From Streptomyces zhihengii (GTDB lineage: Bacteria; Actinomycetota; Actinomycetes; Streptomycetales; Streptomycetaceae): a stretch of 64,000 nt of DNA. The notes below the pieces were generated by a model. That model did no database searches, was not told the origin of the DNA, and worked only from the letters and a program-made list of their open reading frames with translations. The stretch covers positions 1,180,501 through 1,244,500 of the forward strand of contig NZ_JAFEJA010000002.1 in NCBI RefSeq assembly GCF_016919245.1, in the 5' to 3' direction. Below are positions 50,521-59,900 of this stretch, piece by piece. Made by a program: the position numbers and the translations under genes. The stretch's first letter is position 1; every line of letters starts with the position of its first letter.

Positions 50521-51357
50521 ATGGAGGACCACACGGTCACCGGGATCGGCGCACGGCCCGCGCCCGCCCTGCGGGAGTACGTCGACTCCTATGTCGGCTT
50601 CGACCTCCGCGGGCTCCCGGCGGGGGTGCACTGCGGCCCGCCGAGCCGGGCGCTCACCGCGGTGATCAGCCTGTCGGACCCTCTGGAGGTGGCGGCGGGT
50701 GTCGACGACGGATCGCCGGTCACCCGGTTCGGCAGCGTGGCCGGCGGTCTGATGTGCCGGTCCGTCGCGATCCACCACGACGGACGCCAGCTCGGTGTGC
50801 AGATCTCGCTGACACCGCTCGGCGCCCGGGCCGTCTACGGCCTGCCCGCCGCCGAGCTCGCCCACCGGCTGGTCCCCCTCGACGAGCTTCTCGGAGGGCT
50901 GGCGGCCGAGCTGGTCGACCGGCTCCGGTCGGCCACGACATGGGCGGCACGGTTCACCGCGCTGGACGAACTGCTCCTCCGGGCTGTTGGCCGCGGCGCC
51001 GGCGAGGACCGCGTGCGACGGCTCCGTCCCGAGGTGGCCGAGGCATGGCGCCGCCTCGTCGCCGCGCGGGGCTGCGTCCCGGTCGGGGCGGTCGCCGCGG
51101 AGCTCGGCTGGAGCCGGCGGCACCTCACCGAGCGGTTTCGCGGTGAGCTCGGCCTGTCCCCGAAGACCTTCGCCCGAGTCCTGCGCTTCGAGCACGCGCA
51201 CCGACTGGCGGCGGCGCGGGACCCGCTCCCGTGGGGCGATGTGGCCGCCGTCTCCGGCTACGCCGACCAGGCCCATCTCGTGCGGGACTGGCGCGAGTTC
51301 ACGGGCCGGTCGCCGACGGCCTGGCGTCGCGGCGAAGTCCTCCTCGGAGCCGGGTAG
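50521..51357 (+). CDS. AraC-family transcriptional regulator
   Basis: A 278-residue regulator. The N-terminal domain is of the DUF6597/AraC_binding-like type (SYVGFDLRGLPAGVHCGPPSRALTAVISL, then QISLTPLGARAVYGLPAAEL). The C-terminal HTH reads GAVAAELGWSRRHLTERFRGELGLSPKTFARV and VAAVSGYADQAHLVRDWREFTGRSPTAW. The cupin and SGNH genes that follow on the same strand after 81 bp are possible targets (inference). Confidence 0.88.
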   Translation: MEDHTVTGIGARPAPALREYVDSYVGFDLRGLPAGVHCGPPSRALTAVISLSDPLEVAAGVDDGSPVTRFGSVAGGLMCRSVAIHHDGRQLGVQISLTPLGARAVYGLPAAELAHRLVPLDELLGGLAAELVDRLRSATTWAARFTALDELLLRAVGRGAGEDRVRRLRPEVAEAWRRLVAARGCVPVGAVAAELGWSRRHLTERFRGELGLSPKTFARVLRFEHAHRLAAARDPLPWGDVAAVSGYADQAHLVRDWREFTGRSPTAWRRGEVLLGAG

Positions 51358-51438
51358 CGCCGGCTGCGCGCCCTTCGCGCCGGCTTCTCTTCCCTTTTCT
51401 TCAAGACCGCCCGACCGCCGGCGCGGACGATCGTCGGC

Positions 51439-51909
51439 ATGAGACTCCTCAACGACGAACCCCGTGCCATGGACCTGCGGACCGTCCCCGTGCACCTCGG
51501 ACTGGGATCGACGGCGAAACCCGTCGAGGGCTTCGCCTGGGACCCGGAGGCGCTCCGGGCCTACAGCGCCGCGGTCGCGGCGGACGGCGCCGAGGGCCGG
51601 ATGGTGATGATCTTCGACGGCGACGGGCCCGGCGACCACTGGGAGCGCCACCCCGCGGGAGACGAGCTGGTCGTCTGCCTCAGCGGGTCGGTGACGGTCA
51701 CCCGTGACGTGGACGGGGTGCCCGACCGCGTACCGCTCGGGCCGGGCGAGGCCACCATCAACCCGGCCGGGGTGTGGCACGCGGTCGACATGGAGGGGCC
51801 GTCGTCCATCCTGGCCGTCACCGCGGGACTCGGCACCGACCACCGTCCCCGGACCGACCCCGGCCCGACCGGACACGCCGGCACGCCCGGCCCGGAGGAA
51901 GCGCCGTGA
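51439..51909 (+). CDS. Cupin-domain protein
   Basis: A 156-residue single cupin: MIFDGDGPGDHWERHPAGDELVVCLSGSVTV with metal-binding His/Glu, then LGPGEATINPAGVWHAVDME. Function unknown. Its stop overlaps the GTG of the SGNH hydrolase (GTGA at 51906-51909), so the two are coupled. Confidence 0.82.
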   Translation: MRLLNDEPRAMDLRTVPVHLGLGSTAKPVEGFAWDPEALRAYSAAVAADGAEGRMVMIFDGDGPGDHWERHPAGDELVVCLSGSVTVTRDVDGVPDRVPLGPGEATINPAGVWHAVDMEGPSSILAVTAGLGTDHRPRTDPGPTGHAGTPGPEEAP

Positions 51910-52625
51910 CGACACGTATCGCGTGCCTCGGCGACAGCCTCACCCGCGCGCAGTTCAGCGTCGACTACCTGGAACTTCTCGGACGACGCCACCCTCCCGG
52001 CGAGGTGCGGCCCGCCCGCCTCGGCGTCAACGGCGACTTCGCCTACAACCTCCTGCAACGCCTCGACGCCGTGGTCGCCGACCCGCCCGAGGTGATCACC
52101 GTGCTGATCGGGACCAACGACGCCCGAGCGAGCCTCGCCGGCTACCCCGTCGAGCAGGCCGTGAAGCGCAAACGGCTCCCCGGCCGCCCGTCGGCCGGCT
52201 GGTTCCAGGAGTGCCTGGGAGCCGTCGTCGCACGGCTGCGGGCGGAGACCGACGCGACGATCGGTCTGCTGTCGCTGCCGGTACTCGGCCAGCGACTCGA
52301 CGGAGCGGCGGCGCAGGCGTCCCACGCGTACAGCCGGATGATCGCCGAGGTCGCCGCCGGCAACGGGGTGGCCTGCCTTCCGCTCCACGAACGCCAGATC
52401 GAGGAACTGCGCCGGGCGGACCCGCCGCCGATCGCGTACCGGGAGGTGACCCCCGCGGAGGTCGTCGGCGTCCTCGCCCAGCACAAGGTGCTCCGCCGCA
52501 GCCTCGACACGATCTCGCGGCGGCGAGGTCTCGTGCTCACGACCGACCAGATCCACCAGAACAGCCGCGGCGCGGCGCTGATCGCCGAGGTCATCGACGC
52601 CGGTCTGCTCGCCCGGAGCGGCTAG
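51906..52625 (+). CDS. SGNH/GDSL-family hydrolase
   Basis: A 239-residue cytoplasmic esterase-like protein. Block I is IACLGDSLTRAQFS (catalytic Ser), block II GVNGDFAYNLLQRL (Gly), block III VLIGTNDARA (Asn). The block V Asp-x-x-His appears as TDQIHQNSRG. Substrate unknown. It is coupled to the cupin gene. Confidence 0.85.
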   Translation: MTTRIACLGDSLTRAQFSVDYLELLGRRHPPGEVRPARLGVNGDFAYNLLQRLDAVVADPPEVITVLIGTNDARASLAGYPVEQAVKRKRLPGRPSAGWFQECLGAVVARLRAETDATIGLLSLPVLGQRLDGAAAQASHAYSRMIAEVAAGNGVACLPLHERQIEELRRADPPPIAYREVTPAEVVGVLAQHKVLRRSLDTISRRRGLVLTTDQIHQNSRGAALIAEVIDAGLLARSG

Positions 52626-52793
52626 CCGCTCCGGCGCCCGGCCGCCCGGCCGGTCGGATGCCGTCCGCCGCGCGGACGACGCATGCGTCGAGGGGCGGCT
52701 CGTGGGCCGGTGCCGTCTCCTCGGAGCGCCGCGGCCCGGGACGACGGGCGACGCGGGTGGCATCGGCCGCCCGCGTCGCAGGAGCACAGGCCG

Positions 52794-53354
52794 TCAGGCC
52801 GGCTCGGTCAGTTCGGCCGCGCCGAAGGACACGTCGAAGCGGTCGCACCAGATGGCGAGGCTGGAGAAGTCGGCCGGGTCCACCGTCGGGGGTACGGGGT
52901 AGTTCTGGTCGCCCTTGTTGCCCTTCAGCTTGCCGAGGCTCACATGGGCGCCGTCGTCGAACACGTGCCAGCCCGCGCGGCCCTCCACGACCCGCGCGTC
53001 GGTCAGCAAGACGCGCAGGTCCGGGCCGTTGCTGGTGTCGAGGTTCTCCAGGCGGATGGTGTGGCTGCCGTCCGGCAGCCGGATGAGGCGCACCGTTCCC
53101 GAGGTCTCGTGCTCGTGGCTGATGAGCCGGCCCTCGGCCACCGTTCGCGGTGACGGCGGGGGAGCGGTGGCGGACCCGGTGGCGTCGGACGGCTCGTCCG
53201 CGGCGGGCGCGGTGCCCGGCAGCGCCTCCCGCACCGTCTCGTCCTGCCAGAGCTTCCACGGCTGGAACCAGTACAGCCCCACTCCCGCGAGGGCGATCGC
53301 CCCGGACAGTGCCACGGCCCAGGACCTGCGCCTTCGATGCCGCCCGTCGTCCAT
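52794..53354 (-). CDS. Membrane-anchored DM13-domain protein
   Basis: A 186-residue protein. Residues about 10-28 form an N-terminal membrane anchor (SWAVALSGAIALAGVGLYWF). A Pro/Ala/Thr linker follows, then a DM13 domain from about residue 72 (GRLISHEHETSGTVRLIRLPDG, RLENLDTSNGPDLRVLL, and NYPVPPTVDPADFSSLAIWCDRFDVSFG). DM13 domains are thought to act in electron transfer or redox sensing at the cell surface. ATG 53354 is used. Confidence 0.8.
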   Translation of the reverse strand: MDDGRHRRRRSWAVALSGAIALAGVGLYWFQPWKLWQDETVREALPGTAPAADEPSDATGSATAPPPSPRTVAEGRLISHEHETSGTVRLIRLPDGSHTIRLENLDTSNGPDLRVLLTDARVVEGRAGWHVFDDGAHVSLGKLKGNKGDQNYPVPPTVDPADFSSLAIWCDRFDVSFGAAELTEPA

Positions 53355-53466
53355 CGCGGCCCCCCTTCACGTACGTCGGAACGCCATTCAACGATGCCGG
53401 GCACCGGCCGCGCCAGCTCGCCGCACTCCCGCCCGCACGGAGCCGGTCCCCGCCTCCCCGGCGGGA

Positions 53467-53985
53467 TCACCAGCCGCCGGTGCCGGGGCCGCCCTTGAAC
53501 GGACCCTGGATCTCGGAGGTGATCCAGCCGCCGTAGAAGTCCCCCTCCTGGGCGACGACCTCCTCACCGCCGACGGTGCAGTGCAGTGCGGAGGGATAGA
53601 AGGCCAGGTGGCCGCGGAGGGCCTCGTACCGGCCGAGGGGCTGCTCGTAGCTCCAGGCGGCCCCGGGCACCACGATGTCGTCGGTGACGACGTCCCAGTA
53701 GGACGCCGTGCCCTTCCACTCGCAGTGGGTACGGCCCGGCCGGGCGCGCAGCAGCTCCGCCCGGACGTCGCCGCGGGGCACGTAGAACACCGGCGGATGG
53801 CTGGTCTCCAGGACCCGCAGGCTCGCGCGGGTGTCCGCGACGACCTGGGAGCCCGCCCGGACGGTCACGCGGCGGTCGTCCCCCGCCAGTTCCGGGGGCC
53901 TGGGGTAGTCCCACACCGACTCCATGGGCCGCGCGCCGGACCGCGGCATGCCCTGGGGGCCGCCCGGTGTGCCGTCAGTGTTCAT
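53467..53985 (-). CDS. DUF427-domain protein
   Basis: A 172-residue protein with the DUF427 core: VRAGSQVVADTRASLRVLETSHPPVFYVPRGDV, THCEWKGTASYWDV and LGRYEALRGHLAFYPSAL. The function of the family is not settled. ATG 53985 has no strong ribosome site; earlier in-frame codons have low-complexity composition. Confidence 0.82.
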   Translation of the reverse strand: MNTDGTPGGPQGMPRSGARPMESVWDYPRPPELAGDDRRVTVRAGSQVVADTRASLRVLETSHPPVFYVPRGDVRAELLRARPGRTHCEWKGTASYWDVVTDDIVVPGAAWSYEQPLGRYEALRGHLAFYPSALHCTVGGEEVVAQEGDFYGGWITSEIQGPFKGGPGTGGW

Positions 53986-54413
53986 CGAGGTCTCGATTCC
54001 CGGTGTCGTCCGACTGCCTGTGCCACGTGTTTCCTCCGCACCCCGGCCCACGGATGCGCGCCCGCCACGGGAGCGGCGCCGCGCGGGAGCGTCCGCCGGG
54101 GGCGGCCGTCGGACGACTGCCCGGGACCGCTGCCGGGGCGCGCGGCCCGGGGGATCCTCGCCTCCCGCCTGTCCACTCCGTGAGACGACACCGGTTCCGC
54201 CCACCGGCCCCGCGAAGTCGCCGGGTCGTTCGGCGTCGAACGGTTCCACGAGGTCCCCCGCCCTCTCCGCGGTCCCGGGCAGCGGACGGGGCGGGAGCGC
54301 CGGCCGACGGGTGTTTGACGCGTCCCGGGGCACGGGCGATCGTTCCCGTGCGCGGCACCGCTCCGCCCGCACGTGCGCGCGCAGCCGCTCCGTCAGTCAT
54401 GAAGGGGTTCGTC
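53986..54413. other. Regulatory gap upstream of the pyrimidine/indigoidine locus
   Basis: 428 bp between divergent genes without a recognisable coding frame. It holds a -35-like TTGACG at 54315-54320 and the inverted repeat annotated separately at 54330-54351. Confidence 0.5.
54330..54351. promoter_or_regulatory. Inverted repeat, possible operator of the upp operon
   Basis: GCACGGG at 54330-54336 and CCCGTGC at 54345-54351 are perfect complements around eight bases. It lies 10 bases after a -35-like TTGACG (54315-54320), so the repeat would cover the -10 region (GATCGT at 54338-54343). It ends 62 bases before the upp start. The bound factor is unknown. Confidence 0.45.
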
Positions 54414-55073
54414 GTGATACCTGCACGGAATGTGAGCCTGCTGCCGCAGACCAACCAGTTGCGCGCGCTCCACACGGTCGTACGCAACAGGGGCGTCTCG
54501 GGACGGGAGTTCGAGGTCTTCTCGCGCCGGATCATCCGGCTGCTGCTCGAAGCGGGGCTGGATCTGCTGCCGTTCGAGGAGCGCGAGGTCACCACTCCCG
54601 TCGGGGAGACCTACCACGGGCTGGGTTTCACCCGGCCGGTCTGCGGCGTCTCCGTGGTACGCGCCGGGGAGAGCATGGAGGCCGAGCTGCGCGAGATGAT
54701 CCCCGGCATCGGCATCGGGAAGATCCTCATCCAGCGCGACCGGCGGACGAAGCAGCCCGAGCTCTTCTACCACCACCTTCCCGCGGGCATCGCCGCGAGC
54801 CATGTCCTGCTGATGGAGCCCATGCTCGCCACCGGCGGATCGGCGCTCGCGGCGCTGGACGTGCTGCGCAAGGCCGGAGTCCCGGACGAGAACGTCGTCC
54901 TGGTCAACTTCCTCGCCTCCCCGCAGGGTCTGGAGCGGCTCGGCCGTGAGGCCCCGGCCGTGCGGATCGTGACCTCGTCCGTCGAGGACGGTCTCAACGA
55001 GCACGCGTTCATGGTTCCCGGGATCGGCGACTTCGGGGACCGGTACTTCGGCACGGTGGCGACCACCTCATGA
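54414..55073 (+). CDS. upp: Uracil phosphoribosyltransferase, eukaryote-like type (MinD-like)
   Basis: A 219-residue enzyme making UMP from uracil and PRPP. The PRPP site is MEPMLATGGSALAALDVL, with VSVVRAGESMEAELREMIPG and VPGIGDFGDRYFG also conserved. The opening NVSLLPQTNQLRALHTVVRN is closer to eukaryotic and secondary UPRTs than to housekeeping bacterial Upp. GTG 54414 has GAAGGGG seven bases upstream; ATG 54399 would add five residues. It overlaps the EamA gene (ATGA). In the minimycin system I recall a UPRT raising UMP to protect the producer; the same role is inferred. Confidence 0.9.
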   Translation: MIPARNVSLLPQTNQLRALHTVVRNRGVSGREFEVFSRRIIRLLLEAGLDLLPFEEREVTTPVGETYHGLGFTRPVCGVSVVRAGESMEAELREMIPGIGIGKILIQRDRRTKQPELFYHHLPAGIAASHVLLMEPMLATGGSALAALDVLRKAGVPDENVVLVNFLASPQGLERLGREAPAVRIVTSSVEDGLNEHAFMVPGIGDFGDRYFGTVATTS

Positions 55074-56041
55074 GACAGCGTCTCGCGACCGACTCCGCGC
55101 TGACCGTGCTGGCGCCCGTCGTCTGGGGCAGCACCTACCTGGTGACCACGGAGTTCCTCCCCCCGGACCGCCCGCTGCTCGCCGCCGCGGTGCGTGCGCT
55201 GCCGGGCGGGCTGATCCTCACCCTGCTGGGCAGGCGGCTGCCGTACGGCCCCTGGTGGTGGCGGGTGCCGGTGCTGGGGGCCCTGAACATCGGCTTCTTC
55301 TTCTACCTCCTCTTCCTCGCCGCCTACCACCTGCCGGGCGGTGTCGCCGCGCTGGTCGGGTCGGTGCAGCCGCTCGTGGTGCTGGTGCTGTCGGCCCTGC
55401 TGCTGAACGAGGCGGTCCGCGGCTGGCAGGTCGGTGCCTGCGTGCTCGGCGCGCTCGGTGTGGGCATGCTGGTGCTCGGCCCCGAGGCGCGGCTCGACGC
55501 GGTGGGGGTGGCCGCCGGGCTGGGGGCCGCCCTCTGCATGGCGTCGGGCATCGTCCTGACCAAGCGCTGGGGCCGCCCGCCGGGGGTGGGGCTGCTCACC
55601 TTCACGGGCTGGCAACTGGCCGTCGGCGGTGTGCTGATCGCCCCGGCGGCCCTGGTCGGCGAAGGGCTTCCCGAGCGGATCACCGGGACGAACGTGGCGG
55701 GCTTCGCCTACCTCAGCCTCATCGGCGCCCTGCTGGCGTACGCGGTCTGGTTCCGCGGGATCGAGCGGCTGCCCGCACTGACCGTCTCGCTGCTCGGCTT
55801 CGCCAGCCCGGTCGCCGCCTGCCTCCTCGGATTCCTCTTCCTGCGGCAGGGCCTGACGCTCGTCCAGGCCGCCGGTGCGGCCGCGGTGGTCGGCGCGGTC
55901 CTGCTGGCGCAGCGCTCGACGGCCCGGGAGTCCCGAGCGGCGCGCGGCCCCGCCCCGGCAGGCGTCCGGCGGACCCGCGCGGACCGGCCCGAGGGCGCCG
56001 CACGGTCGGCTCCGCACCCCGCACAGAAGGAGGAGGCGTGA
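55070..56041 (+). CDS. EamA/DMT-family exporter (MinT-like)
   Basis: A 323-residue membrane protein with about ten helices in two EamA repeats (APVVWGSTYLVTTEFLPP opening repeat one; the second begins near AAGLGAALCMASGIVLTKRW). A charged tail of 35 residues follows. It probably exports the product of the adjacent NRPS pathway or an analogue. It is coupled on both sides: ATGA with upp and GTGA with the HAD gene. Confidence 0.88.
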   Translation: MRQRLATDSALTVLAPVVWGSTYLVTTEFLPPDRPLLAAAVRALPGGLILTLLGRRLPYGPWWWRVPVLGALNIGFFFYLLFLAAYHLPGGVAALVGSVQPLVVLVLSALLLNEAVRGWQVGACVLGALGVGMLVLGPEARLDAVGVAAGLGAALCMASGIVLTKRWGRPPGVGLLTFTGWQLAVGGVLIAPAALVGEGLPERITGTNVAGFAYLSLIGALLAYAVWFRGIERLPALTVSLLGFASPVAACLLGFLFLRQGLTLVQAAGAAAVVGAVLLAQRSTARESRAARGPAPAGVRRTRADRPEGAARSAPHPAQKEEA

Positions 56042-56694
56042 CGCGCCCGGTCCTGTTCGACCTCGACGGAACCCTCGTGGACACCCCGAGCGCCATCGTC
56101 GAGAACTTCACCGCGACCCTCGCCTCGCTCGGCCTCCCGGCCGTGTCCGCCGAGGACATCCGGGGCACCGTCGGCAAGCCCCTGGAGAAGGCGTTCGCCG
56201 AGCTCATCGGTGACTTCCCGGTCACCGTCGAGGAGGCCGTCCCCCGCTACCAGCGGCTGTACCGCGAACAGATCGTGCCGCGGGCCCAGTCCCTGCTGTA
56301 TCCCGGTGTCGCGGACGGTCTGGCGCGGCTGCGCGAGGCGGGCTTCGTCCTCGCCGTCGCCACCAACAAGCACACCGCGAGCGCCGAGGTGCTGCTGGAG
56401 GCGGCGGGCATCCGGGGGCACTTCGCCATGGTGGTCGGCGCGGACGCCGTCACGGAGCCGAAGCCCGCGCCGGAGACCGGGCTGCTCATCGCGGCCGGCC
56501 TCGGTGCTCCGGCCGATCGCGCGATCATGGTCGGCGACACCACGCACGATCTGCTGATGGCCCACCGCGCCGGGATGCGATGTATCGCCGTCACCTACGG
56601 CATCCACTCGCCCGCGGAACTGGCCGCGGCCGGGCCCACCTGGACGGCGCGGTCCTTCGCCGAGGTCGTCCAGCTCATCGTCGACGCGGAGTGA
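56038..56694 (+). CDS. indB: HAD-family phosphatase (IndB / MinC-N like)
   Basis: A 218-residue HAD hydrolase with a helical cap, phosphoglycolate-phosphatase-like. Motif I is VLFDLDGTLVDTP, motif II LAVATNKHTAS, motif III KPAPETG and motif IV MVGDTTHDLLMAHRAG. In indigoidine and C-nucleoside clusters such an enzyme dephosphorylates a nucleoside 5'-phosphate. The GTG at 56038 overlaps the transporter stop. No second (DUF4243-like) domain is attached. Confidence 0.82.
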   Translation: MTRPVLFDLDGTLVDTPSAIVENFTATLASLGLPAVSAEDIRGTVGKPLEKAFAELIGDFPVTVEEAVPRYQRLYREQIVPRAQSLLYPGVADGLARLREAGFVLAVATNKHTASAEVLLEAAGIRGHFAMVVGADAVTEPKPAPETGLLIAAGLGAPADRAIMVGDTTHDLLMAHRAGMRCIAVTYGIHSPAELAAAGPTWTARSFAEVVQLIVDAE

Positions 56695-56707
56695 GCGCGG
56701 AGTGAGC

Positions 56708-56727
56708 GCGGGGCCCGTGGGCCCCGC
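56708..56727 (+). terminator. Compact stem-loop between the HAD and NRPS genes
   Basis: GCGGGGCCC (56708-56716) pairs with GGGCCCCGC (56719-56727). The loop drawn is only two bases, so the inner pairs open in practice. It suggests that the NRPS gene, 180 bp further on, has its own promoter. Confidence 0.5.
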
Positions 56728-56907
56728 CGCCCCGGCGGCTGCGGCCGTGGCACGCCGCGCCGCCCTTGGGATCGCCGGCGCGCAGCGGCACGGCCGTCCG
56801 CCCGCGCACCGGCCCACCCCGCACGTCCAGCACCAGGCCGACACCGGCACACCCGGCCCCGGCTGCCGGGGCCGTCGCAGCTCACACTCCCGAGGGGATC
56901 TTCGGAC

Positions 56908-59900
56908 ATGGGCATCACGTCACCGAGACCGGAAGAGCACCACCACGACTCGCTGCCGTCCCTGCTGCGCCGTCAGGCCCGCGCACACCGCGGCCGCGTC
57001 GCCGTCTGCGGGGCGGAGGGCGACCTCACGTTCGGCGAACTGCGGGACGCGGCCGAGCGGATCGGCTCCCACCTGGTCGGCCTCGGGGTGCGGCCCGACA
57101 CCTGTGTCGGCCTCTTCGCCGAGCCCTCCGCGGACGTGGTGACGGGCGTGTGGGGCATCCTCACGGCCGGCGCGGCGTATCTGCCGCTGTCGCCGGACTA
57201 CCCGGACCCGCGGCTGCGCTACATGGCCGACGACGCGGGTGTCCGGGTGGTCGTCACCCAGCCGCACTTACGCGGCCGGCTCCGCGGACTGGTCTCCGAG
57301 GGGACGGTGGTGGTCACCGTCCGCGAGGCCATGGCCGCGGCCGGCCGGCATCCTCTTCCCGAGGTGAGGGGCGAGCACCTCGCGTACGTCATCCACACCT
57401 CGGGGAGTTCCGGCAGCCCCAAGGGCGTGATGATCGAACACCGCAGCATCGTCGCGCAGGTGCGCTGGCTGGAGCGCAACGGCCACATCGGCCCCCAGGT
57501 GTCCGTCCTGCAGAAGACGCCGATCAGCTTTGACGCGGCGCAGTGGGAGATCCTGGCCGCGGCCGCAGGCACCCGCGTTGTCATGAGCACGCCCGGTATG
57601 TTCCGGGATCCGCAGGGGATCGTCGCCCTGATCCGCGAGCGGGGCGTCACCGCGCTGCAAGCCGTCCCCACACTGCTGCGCGCCCTCGCCGACACCGACG
57701 GCTTCCCCGCCTGCGCCACACTGGCGCGCGTCTTCTCCGGCGGGGAGGCGCTGACCCGCTCCCTCGCCCAGGACCTGTACCGCGCCCTCCCGGGCATCTC
57801 GCTGGTCAACCTCTACGGCCCGACCGAGACCACCATCAACGCGACCTCTCTCCGGATCGACCCGGACTCCCTCGGCGACTCCTGCCCCTTCCTGCTCCCC
57901 GTCGGACATCCGGTGGACGGCGTCACCTGCCACGTCCTGGACGAGAACCGGCGTCCCGTCGGCGCCGGCCGGAGCGGGGAGCTGTACATCGGCGGAATCC
58001 AGGTCGCCCGCGGCTACACCGGACCCCCGGACGCCACGCGGGAGCGCTTCCACCCCTCACCGTTCCACCCCGGCGAGCGCCTCTACCGGACGGGCGACCT
58101 CGCCCGGTGGAACACGGACGGCACCCTCCAGTTCGAGGGCCGCGTCGACAACCAGGTCAAGCTGCGCGGTCACCGGATCGAACTGGAGGAGGTCGCGTCA
58201 CGCGTCGAGGAGCACCCCTGGGTCCGCAAGGCCGTCGCCGTCGTCACCCCGGACCCGCGCACCGGCTCCCCGACGCTCGTCGCCGCGGTCGAACTCGACG
58301 AGCGCACGGCCGCCCTGATGGACCAGGGCCGCGCCGACTCCGGACACCACCGGTCGAAGTCCTCCAGGCTCCAGGTCACCGCCCAGCTCGCCCACCGCGG
58401 TCTGCGGGAGCCGGCCCTCCTCGCCGGACGGCCGGTCGTCCGGCTCGCCTCGCCGGAAGCATCCGACGAGCAGCGCCTGACCGCCTTCGCCCGCAAGACG
58501 TACCGCTTCTACGAAGGCGGCCGGGTGACCCTCGACGACGTGCGCGCGCTGCTCGCCCCCCGGCCCGCCGAGGCCCCCGCCCCGGGCGAGGTCACCGGTC
58601 TCACCGCCGCCGAACTCGGCCACCTGCTGCGGTGGCTGGGCCCGCACCGGAGCGCCGAGCGCCTGCTGCCGAAGTACGCCTACGCCTCTCCCGGCGCCCT
58701 CTACGCCACCCAGCTCTACCTGGAGATCGACGGCGTCGCCGGACTGTCGGGCATCTACTACCACCACCCGGTCGACCACACCCTGGTCCGGGTCGGCGAC
58801 CACCCCTCGGCGGGCGGCGCACCCGGGCTGACGCTCCACTTCCTGGGCAAGCGCCGCGCCATCGAGCCGGTGTACCGGAACAACATCGGCGAGGTGCTGG
58901 AGTTCGAAGCCGGACACATGCTCGGCGTCCTGGAGGAGGTGCTGCCCCCGTACGGCCTGACCGTCCGCCCGGCCGGCCACCACCCGTCGGTGGCACCCCT
59001 GCTCGACGCGGCCGACGACGACCACTACCTCGGCACCTTCGCGATCGTCCCGCACGACGGCCGCCCCCGGCCGGAGGAGGCGGAGCTCTTCGTCCAGGCC
59101 CACGGCGACCGGGTCGCGGGCCTCCCGGGCGGGCTCTACCGCCTCCACGAGGGCGAACTCGTCCCGGTCGGCGCGGACGTGGTGGAGCGGCGCCATGTCA
59201 TCGCGATCAACCAGGGCGTGTACGACCGGGCCTCGTTCGGCATCAGCGCCGTCTCCCGCGCGAGCGAGGCGTGGCGGCACTACATCGTCCTCGGCACGCT
59301 GCTGCACCGGCTCCAGCGCGTGCCGGGCATGGGCCTCATGTCGGCCGGCTACTCCTCCCGGTCCGGCCACCCGCTCCCGGCGTCGCTCCGCCTGGACGAA
59401 CTGCTGCGCCTGGCCCGCGTGCCCGCCGCACCGGCCTCCTACTTCTTCGTCGGCGGCCGCGTCACCACCGGGCAGACCGAACACCAGGGCATGGACGAGG
59501 ACGCCGTGCACACCCAGGGGCCGGCCGAGATGATCCGCGAGGACGCCGGGCGCTTCCTCCCCGACTACATGGTCCCGGCCCGGGTGGTCGTGGTGGACCG
59601 GCTGCCCGTCACCGCCAACGGCAAGACCGATCTCACCGCGGCCGCGCTCCTGCCCGAGGTGACGGCGGCGGGCACCGCGGCCGTCCATGTCGAGCCCGCC
59701 ACCCGCACCGAGCGCTGGCTGGCCGCCGAGTGGGGCCGGCTGCTGGGCTACGAGAAGGTCTCCACCCAGGACGACTTCTTCGCCTCCGGCGGCAACTCCC
59801 TGCACTCCGTGGCTCTCGTGAACAGGGTGAACCGGCGGTTCGGCACGCGCCTGCCCCTGCAGACGGTCCTCGACGTCCCGAGACTGGCCGACCTGGCGGC

